NCBI RefSeq assembly: GCF_027789125.1 | Contig: NZ_JAQFVF010000038.1 | Location: 1-64,000, forward strand | DNA from: Paenibacillus aestuarii | Lineage (GTDB): Bacteria; Bacillota; Bacilli; Paenibacillales; NBRC-103111 | DNA: 64,000 bases | Direction: 5' to 3' | In this document: positions 59,174 to 64,000 of the stretch, piece by piece | How positions within the stretch are numbered: position 1 is the first letter of the stretch | How the letters are laid out: every line of letters starts with the position of its first letter | Program-made: the position numbers and the translations under genes | The notes under the pieces: model-generated | The model's input: only the letters and a program-made list of their open reading frames with translations | Database searches by the model: none | What the model was told of the DNA's origin: nothing

Positions 59174-60948
59174 AGCTCCACACTCCTGCCGCCTGCGGCA
59201 TCCAGCACTGTGCGAAAAGCGCCGCCCTTGGGCACTTCCTCGGCAACTTCCGACTGAATTTCCGTGAAGGAATCGCTAATTTCGTCGAGCTTACGGCGGA
59301 TCTCCTCCGGCGAGTTGGCTTCCATCGCCATGCGGAACAACGAAGACTCCAACGATCCTTTCTTCTCCATCCGCTCCAGAATGGTGTCGAGTTCGCCGAT
59401 GACCATTTCAAACATATTGATTTTTTCATGCAGCAAGGACAAAATATGCTCTTCAATCGTACCCGTGGTCGACAAATTATAAATGTTCACGTCATGCTGC
59501 TGGCCAAGTCTGTGCACACGGCCGATTCGCTGTTCCACGCGCATAGGGTTCCACGGCAGATCGAAGTTGATCATGTTGTGGCAAAATTGCAGGTTAATGC
59601 CTTCGCCGCCTGCTTCCGTCGCGACGAGCACTTGGGCACGGTTGCGGAACAGATCCATCATCCAGTCTTTTTTGCCTCGGTTCATCCCGCCTCGGTATGG
59701 CACAGCGACGATTTTGTGCTCTTTTAGATAGTTAAGCAGGTACTCCTGGGACGCCCTGTATTCGGTGAAAATAATGACTTTATCATTAATTTCCTGGACC
59801 AGCTCCATCGTTTTCTCCGCTTTGGTGTTCGCCTTAATGCCTCGGATCAGCTCGACGAGCTCCCAAATTTTCGCGCGGTCCGGTGATTCCTCTGTCGTCT
59901 TCTTGAACAGATTGACGAGGGTGAGGAACACGGCGTCCCTGGAGCTGCAAACTTCCCGCTGCAAGGTGATGAGAGAGAGCATACTCGTCAAATCTACGGA
60001 ATTCTCTTTATAGCGTGTGCGGACAAAATTGGTGACACCGTCATAGAGCGCCTGCTCGTCCGGCGACAGGGTGAGCGGAATATTTTTCACAAAACGTTTC
60101 GTATAATGAACGCCGCCATCTCCGCGCCGATTGCGAATCATTACTTTGGAAAGTTCCTCCTGCAGCATCATCTCGTTTTTCGGCGTGCGTTTGCCGACGA
60201 CATAGTTGGTGGTAAAGCTGCTTTGGATGCCGAGCTGCCCGGGCTTCAGCAGGGTGATCAGGTTATACAGCTCTTTGAGATCGTTCTGCACCGGTGTGGC
60301 GGTGAGCAGGAGGCAGTATTTTTTGCGCAGCTCATTGACGAAGGTGTAGTTGGTTGTCTTTTTATTTTTCAGCTTATGGGCTTCGTCGACGATCAGCATG
60401 TCATATTCCAGATTCATGACAATATCGCGATGCGGGTCCCGTTTAGCCGTATCCATAGAGGCGACGACAACATCGCTTTGCTGCCACATGTAAGCTTTCT
60501 TCTGGGCGACGGCAGCGATGCCGAACTTGCTGTTCAGCTCCCGCACCCATTGCAGGACGAGCGATGCGGGCACGAGGATGAGCACTTTGCGGACCAGGCC
60601 GCGAACCATATATTCTTTTAAAATAAGGCCGGCTTCAATCGTCTTGCCAAGTCCAACCTCGTCGGCCAAAATCGCGCGACCGCGCATTTCGTTCAGTACC
60701 CGCTTGGCGGTCTCAAGCTGATGCGGCATAGGCTCCAGCTGGCCCAAATGCACAAGGCATTGCATTTCATCGAAGCTAGAAATAAGCCCGGCCTCTTCCG
60801 ATTCGTAGGCAAGCTGATATAGGGTCCAATCATCCCAGGGGCCTCCTCCGCGAACGCGCTGATCCAACTCGGCAAACGATTCCCGTTCAAAATGCATCTG
60901 AAGCTGACGATGGATGGGGCGAATGTTCTCTTGCTGTTCATGGCGCAT
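59170..60948 (-). CDS. yqhH: SNF2-family DEAD/DEAH helicase (YqhH)
   Basis: 592 aa superfamily 2 ATPase. Motif I LADEVGLGKTIEAGL (about residues 93-107), Ia VLILVPASLVLQWVREL, II IVDEAHKLKN (DEAH), III LLTATPVQNDL, IV region VIIFTEYRASQEYLLNY, V EAGGEGINLQFC, VI RVEQRIGRVHRLGQ. These match RapA/SNF2-type remodelling helicases. ATG 60948 after GAGGAGG. First gene of yqhH-yqhG. May act on nucleoprotein complexes; B. subtilis YqhH is similarly placed near lipM. Confidence 0.9.
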   Translation of the reverse strand: MRHEQQENIRPIHRQLQMHFERESFAELDQRVRGGGPWDDWTLYQLAYESEEAGLISSFDEMQCLVHLGQLEPMPHQLETAKRVLNEMRGRAILADEVGLGKTIEAGLILKEYMVRGLVRKVLILVPASLVLQWVRELNSKFGIAAVAQKKAYMWQQSDVVVASMDTAKRDPHRDIVMNLEYDMLIVDEAHKLKNKKTTNYTFVNELRKKYCLLLTATPVQNDLKELYNLITLLKPGQLGIQSSFTTNYVVGKRTPKNEMMLQEELSKVMIRNRRGDGGVHYTKRFVKNIPLTLSPDEQALYDGVTNFVRTRYKENSVDLTSMLSLITLQREVCSSRDAVFLTLVNLFKKTTEESPDRAKIWELVELIRGIKANTKAEKTMELVQEINDKVIIFTEYRASQEYLLNYLKEHKIVAVPYRGGMNRGKKDWMMDLFRNRAQVLVATEAGGEGINLQFCHNMINFDLPWNPMRVEQRIGRVHRLGQQHDVNIYNLSTTGTIEEHILSLLHEKINMFEMVIGELDTILERMEKKGSLESSLFRMAMEANSPEEIRRKLDEISDSFTEIQSEVAEEVPKGGAFRTVLDAAGGRSVEL

Positions 60949-61129
60949 GCGCGAGCCTCCTCAAGTAGCTTGGATGTAGACAGGTGAATACGTTTTAGTA
61001 TATCCATTCCGGTTGCTTTCATAACTTTTCCATGCAGGAGGCGGCGTGGGCGGGCAGCGGTTTCGTGTGTCAGGGTTATTTTGTGATATGATAGAGTTCA
61101 GGTTTAATGAAGGAAGGATGATGACATCT

Positions 61130-61969
61130 ATGACAGCATGGCGTTTTATACATACAGGGGATCGTTCTCCTGCTGAAAATATGGCTATAGATGAAGCGAT
61201 TCTGACTGCGCACAGCGAAGGGCTCGCTCCGCCGACGGTACGCTTCTATGGATGGAATCCGCCGACGCTTTCGATCGGCTATTTTCAGAAAGAGCAGGAA
61301 GTTGATCAGGAGGCGCTCGCCAGAGAGGGGATCGGCTTCGTTCGGCGTCCGACCGGGGGGAGAGCAGTCCTGCACGACAAGGAGCTGACGTACAGCATTA
61401 TCGTCGCAGAGAATTACCCGGGTATTCCGCGCAATGTCACGGAAGCTTACCGCGTGCTGAGCGTTGGGCTGCTGCAAGGATTCCGCGCGCTGGGGCTGGG
61501 CGCTGAGATGGTGCAGCTCGCCAGCGAGGAGGAGAAGGAGAAATACGCCTCGATGGGCTCGGCGGCGTGTTTTGATTCTCCGTCGTGGTACGAGCTCGTC
61601 GTCGAAGGACGCAAAGTCGCCGGCAGCGCGCAGGTGCGGCAAAAAGACGTAGTGCTGCAGCACGGCTCGATTTTGCTGGACCTGGACACGGATCAGCTGT
61701 TCAGGCTGCTCCGTTTCTCCAGCGAGAAGCTGGCTGAGCGGATGAAGGCGAGCTTCCTGAAGAAAGCGGTCGCCATTAACGAGCTGCTGCGCGCACAGGG
61801 CAAGCCGGAGGTGACGCTGCCGCAGGTCGAGGAGGCGTTCCGGCGTGAGATCGCCGCAGGGCTCGGCGTGGAGCTGGCGGATGCCGAGCTGACGCCGTAC
61901 GAGGTCGAGCTGACGGAGCGGCTCGTGCGCGAGAAATACGGCGCGGAGGCGTGGAACTTCCGCCGGTGA
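61130..61969 (+). CDS. lipM: octanoyl-[GcvH]:protein N-octanoyltransferase
   Basis: About 279 aa. LipM moves octanoate from acyl carrier protein to GcvH in lipoate synthesis. AWRFIHTGDRSPAENMAIDE start, GFVRRPTGGRAVLHDKELTY, active-site Cys in ACFDSPSWYELVVEGRKVAG, and QHGSILLDLD all correspond to B. subtilis LipM, whose Cys is essential. ATG 61118, 61121 and 61130 are possible starts; all follow AGGAAGG, and 61130 gives the family N-terminus. Divergent from yqhH as in Bacillus. Confidence 0.92.
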   Translation: MTAWRFIHTGDRSPAENMAIDEAILTAHSEGLAPPTVRFYGWNPPTLSIGYFQKEQEVDQEALAREGIGFVRRPTGGRAVLHDKELTYSIIVAENYPGIPRNVTEAYRVLSVGLLQGFRALGLGAEMVQLASEEEKEKYASMGSAACFDSPSWYELVVEGRKVAGSAQVRQKDVVLQHGSILLDLDTDQLFRLLRFSSEKLAERMKASFLKKAVAINELLRAQGKPEVTLPQVEEAFRREIAAGLGVELADAELTPYEVELTERLVREKYGAEAWNFRR

Positions 61970-62028
61970 TGGGGCGGCGGGGAGTGGGCGAGGCGGTGGG
62001 AACGCTGCACGCCCCTGCCCGCTGGCGC

Positions 62029-62157
62029 TTATCCTGCAAATATAGCAGGATAAATCGGCACCGCCGGGCATATGGCACGGTTATCCTGCAAAAAGGGCAA
62101 GATATTAAGGCTGTTGGAGCAATTGCTGCCAATTCGTCTTCATATCATGCAGGATGA
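62029..62157. repeat. dispersed inverted-repeat element, copy 2
   Basis: A perfect TTATCCTGC / GCAGGATAA hairpin (62031-62054, 6-nt loop), then a second TTATCCTGCAAAA (62081) whose partner TGCAGGATGA ends near 62156. Shares its ends and internal blocks with the 49480 unit. Between lipM and the dat terminator. Confidence 0.6.
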
Positions 62158-62173
62158 GCCTGTTTCCGCACAC

Positions 62174-62215
62174 AAAAAGGTTGAGCAGAATCCCTGATTC
62201 CGCTCAACCTTTTCT
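62174..62215. terminator. terminator of dat (bidirectional)
   Basis: AAAAGGTTGAGC(A)GAATC / GATTC(C)GCTCAACCTTTT with a 3-nt loop; T-runs on both strands. It ends both the minus-strand dat and read-through from lipM. Confidence 0.85.
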
Positions 62216-62217
62216 TT

Positions 62218-63048
62218 TTACAAGGCAAATGTGCGCTCGAATTCAAGTTGCAGCTTACGCGTCACCGGTCCGGACTGGCCTGTGCCGATCGGGCTGCCGT
62301 CGACGGTTAGCACGGGTGTAACCTCCACGGTCGTGCCTGTGATGAAAGCTTCGTCCGCCTGCTGTAATTGCTCCAGAGTGAATGGTACTTCCTGCACCTC
62401 GATGTGCAGCGCGTTCGCCAACCTCAGCACGACGGCGCGCGTAATGCCATGCAGAATCAGGTTGTTAGCCGGATGCGTGTACAGCACGTTATCTTTGACG
62501 ATCATGAAATTCGAAGCGCTGCATTCCGTCACCGTTCCATTGCGGTGCAGGACGACTTCTTGCACGCCTCGATCGAGCGCTGTCTGTTTGGCCATGACGT
62601 TAGGCAGCAGATTCAGCGTTTTCAAATCACATCGAAGCCAGCGGATGTCTTCGAGGGAGATCGCATGAATGCCGTTCTGGATCGTCGTGAGCGGGCGCTT
62701 GACTTCTGTCGTATAGGCGAGCAGGACAGGTGTAGCTTCTGCTGGAAAGGGATGGGCGCGCGGCGCTTCACCCCGGGTAATTTGCATGTAAATCGTACCC
62801 TCTACGAGCTCGTTAAGCTGAACCAGTTTGGTCAGAATGTCACCAATTTGCTCCAGGGAATAGGGCAGGGTGATGCGGACGTCGGCAGCGCTTTTTTGCA
62901 ACCGATCCATATGTGCTTGCTGTTCATAAATCCGGCCGTTATACACGCGGAATACTTCATAAATCCCGTCGCCGAAGTAATATCCACGGTCATCCGGGGT
63001 CAGGTTCACGCCTTTTTTCTCCACAAAATCAGTCTTGTAAAAATACAA
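62218..63048 (-). CDS. dat: D-amino-acid transaminase
   Basis: About 276 aa PLP enzyme of fold type IV that makes D-alanine/D-glutamate for peptidoglycan. PDDRGYYFGDGIYEVFRVYNG (about residues 19-39), catalytic Lys in CDLKTLNLLPNVMAKQ (about 143), Glu in GTVTECSASNFMIVK, and TRAVVLRLA. Frame open from ATG 63063, but GGAGGTG falls inside that stretch and is 6 nt from the TTG at 63048, the likely start (MYFYKTDFVEKKG). Length matches Bacillus Dat. A LexA-like box lies 35 bp upstream. Confidence 0.92.
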   Translation of the reverse strand: MYFYKTDFVEKKGVNLTPDDRGYYFGDGIYEVFRVYNGRIYEQQAHMDRLQKSAADVRITLPYSLEQIGDILTKLVQLNELVEGTIYMQITRGEAPRAHPFPAEATPVLLAYTTEVKRPLTTIQNGIHAISLEDIRWLRCDLKTLNLLPNVMAKQTALDRGVQEVVLHRNGTVTECSASNFMIVKDNVLYTHPANNLILHGITRAVVLRLANALHIEVQEVPFTLEQLQQADEAFITGTTVEVTPVLTVDGSPIGTGQSGPVTRKLQLEFERTFAL

Positions 63049-63082
63049 TGAAAGCACCTCCATGCCTGAAAAAATAAAAACA

Positions 63083-63096
63083 AGAACACGTGTTCT
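63083..63096. promoter_or_regulatory. LexA (SOS) box-like palindrome
   Basis: AGAACACGTGTTCT, a perfect 14-bp palindrome that matches 12 of 14 positions of the Bacillus LexA box CGAACRNRYGTTYC. A -35/-10-like pair (TTCTAA-17-TATCCT) and GAGGAGGAA at 63137 follow it on the plus strand, but no ORF follows. Confidence 0.5.
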
Positions 63097-63327
63097 AAAA
63101 ATTCGTTTTTTGTGTTATCCTAACTATAGGTTAGCAGAGGAGGAACGGATCGTCAAAAGTGCAGCATCAGCAGGTTGGTAGAGCTAATATTTTCCAATAA
63201 ATGGGTCGAAAGATGTCGTAAAAAATATGTGGGTGACCTTCGAGAAAGAGAGTAATCCGCAGATAATCATAGATTATTTGAAGTAAACTTGTCTAATTCA
63301 GCCAATTTGGTCTGTCATCCATTAGAA

Positions 63328-63376
63328 ACACTACATATGGTGATGTATAATGAAATTCCCACACTATATATTGTGC
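63328..63376 (+). promoter_or_regulatory. NrdR-box pair and promoter of nrdJ
   Basis: Box 1 ACACTACATATGGTGA (63328-63343) and box 2 ACACTATATATTGTGC (63361-63376) match the NrdR consensus ACACWATATATWGTGT and lie 33 bp apart, about three helical turns. TATAAT at 63346-63351 sits between them. This is the usual arrangement for NrdR repression of ribonucleotide reductase genes. Confidence 0.8.
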
Positions 63377-63448
63377 TTACATAACACATCATGTCCAGAC
63401 TTTATATAACCGCAGCTCGAATTGAAGCCTATTGGGAGGGTGTTATCA

Positions 63449-64000
63449 TTGGAGAACATGCAAGCAAACAAGCGTTTAAGCGGGTTGAGTGAGAAGATTT
63501 TTTTAGATCGATATGCGTTGAAAAATGCAGATACAAGTGCGGCAAAGGTTGGCGATACCGTTCTTGTTTTGACGAAAGATGACCCCAAGTTCCCAGCCAA
63601 AGAAGTTGGTGAAATTGTTAGCCGCGAAGGCAATATGGTCAAGGTTGTTACGCGAAGCGGAGAGACTGTGGAATCTTCGGTTGAGAAGCTGACGCTAAAT
63701 ATAGAGAAATCCCCGGAAGAAATGTGGGACCGCTTGGCCGGAGCCATGGCTTCTGTGGAATCCACACCGGAGAAGCAAGTGGAATGGAAGGAGAAGTTCA
63801 GATATATTCTGGACGATTGGAAGCTCGTTCCTGGCGGCCGCATTGCGGCGGGCGCTGATGCCAGCGACGAGTTGACGTTGTTCAACTGTTACGTTATTCC
63901 TTCGCCTAAGGACAGCCGTGGCGGTATTATGGCCACTTTGAGCGAAATGACGGAGATCATGTCGCGAGGCGGCGGTGTAGGAATTAATTTGTCCTCACTG
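63449..64000 (+). CDS. nrdJ: B12-dependent (class II) ribonucleotide reductase, 5' part
   Basis: Partial: the first 184 codons, running off the window end. NrdJ reduces ribonucleotides using adenosylcobalamin. LSEKIFLDRYALKN opens the ATP-cone-free N-terminus; WKLVPGGRIAAGAD, LTLFNCYVIPSPKDSRGGIM and EMTEIMSRGGGVGINLSSL (substrate-site block with the first redox Cys in NCYV) are strongly conserved. TTG 63449 lies 8 nt after GGGAGGG. Two NrdR boxes control it. A cobalamin salvage gene (cbiZ) is 16 kb upstream. Confidence 0.93.
   Translation, partial: MENMQANKRLSGLSEKIFLDRYALKNADTSAAKVGDTVLVLTKDDPKFPAKEVGEIVSREGNMVKVVTRSGETVESSVEKLTLNIEKSPEEMWDRLAGAMASVESTPEKQVEWKEKFRYILDDWKLVPGGRIAAGADASDELTLFNCYVIPSPKDSRGGIMATLSEMTEIMSRGGGVGINLSSL

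Noticed and set aside
61076..62071. 331-codon minus-strand ORF opposite lipM
   Set aside because: Shadow of the strongly matched lipM gene; composition is the product of its GC-rich codons.
63097..63327. Cobalamin riboswitch before nrdJ
   Set aside because: No B12-box-like core was recognised; NrdR boxes explain the regulation.

Overview
The window looks like chromosome from a Paenibacillus-type Firmicute. Evidence for this is the 23S/5S rRNA ends, strong GGAGG-type ribosome sites with frequent TTG and GTG starts, a GerA/GerB/GerC spore-germination operon, S-layer-homology domains, Bacillales genes (yqzE, yqhG/yqhH, lipM, yhaO/yhaN, xpt, dat) and several intergenic repeat families. The species is not determined here. 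No prophage, plasmid origin, CRISPR array or intact insertion sequence was seen.

Layout. 1-370: end of an rRNA operon (23S tail, 5S, terminator). 0.5-9.7 kb: single genes and short operons (AraC regulator plus short-chain dehydrogenase, two metallophosphoesterases, a methyltransferase, membrane proteins, DoxX), including a fused relic of two genes (DUF5995 and GNAT). 10-14.5 kb: small XRE repressor, phosphodiester glycosidase, a divergent ArsR/MFS efflux pair with a clear promoter-operator, and an SGNH hydrolase. 14.5-18 kb: gerA-gerB-gerC, in which gerB is frameshifted. 18.3-34.2 kb: secreted and envelope functions: modular PL7 alginate lyase, an RND efflux operon preceded by three PhoP-type boxes, a 14-blade RCC1/SLH surface protein and a very large modular GH10 xylanase, with gene relics and a probable group IIC intron relic between them.

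34.5-48 kb: membrane diguanylate cyclase, glycosyltransferase, SbcD/SbcC-like yhaO-yhaN operon, YkvI and DedA membrane proteins, lipoprotein, xanthine phosphoribosyltransferase, small unknowns, adenosylcobinamide amidohydrolase (cbiZ) and tRNA-Leu(CAG). 48-55 kb: a signalling block: orphan OmpR-type regulator, two adjacent tandem repeat arrays (38 bp and 46 bp, about ten copies each), then CheY-like receiver, MASE4-like hybrid histidine kinase with two receivers, Hpt protein and REC-GGDEF-REC. The last four genes contain every component of a phosphorelay that could end in cyclic-di-GMP synthesis. 55-64 kb: Bax-inhibitor-like protein, YqzE, a repeat-rich intergenic region, a secreted unknown, yqhG-yqhH, octanoyltransferase lipM, D-amino-acid transaminase, and the 5' part of a B12-dependent ribonucleotide reductase with a tandem NrdR-box promoter.

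Themes: plant/algal polysaccharide degradation (alginate, xylan), envelope and efflux functions, c-di-GMP signalling, and cobalamin use (CbiZ salvage and NrdJ). All functions are inferred from reading the sequence; no database search was run.
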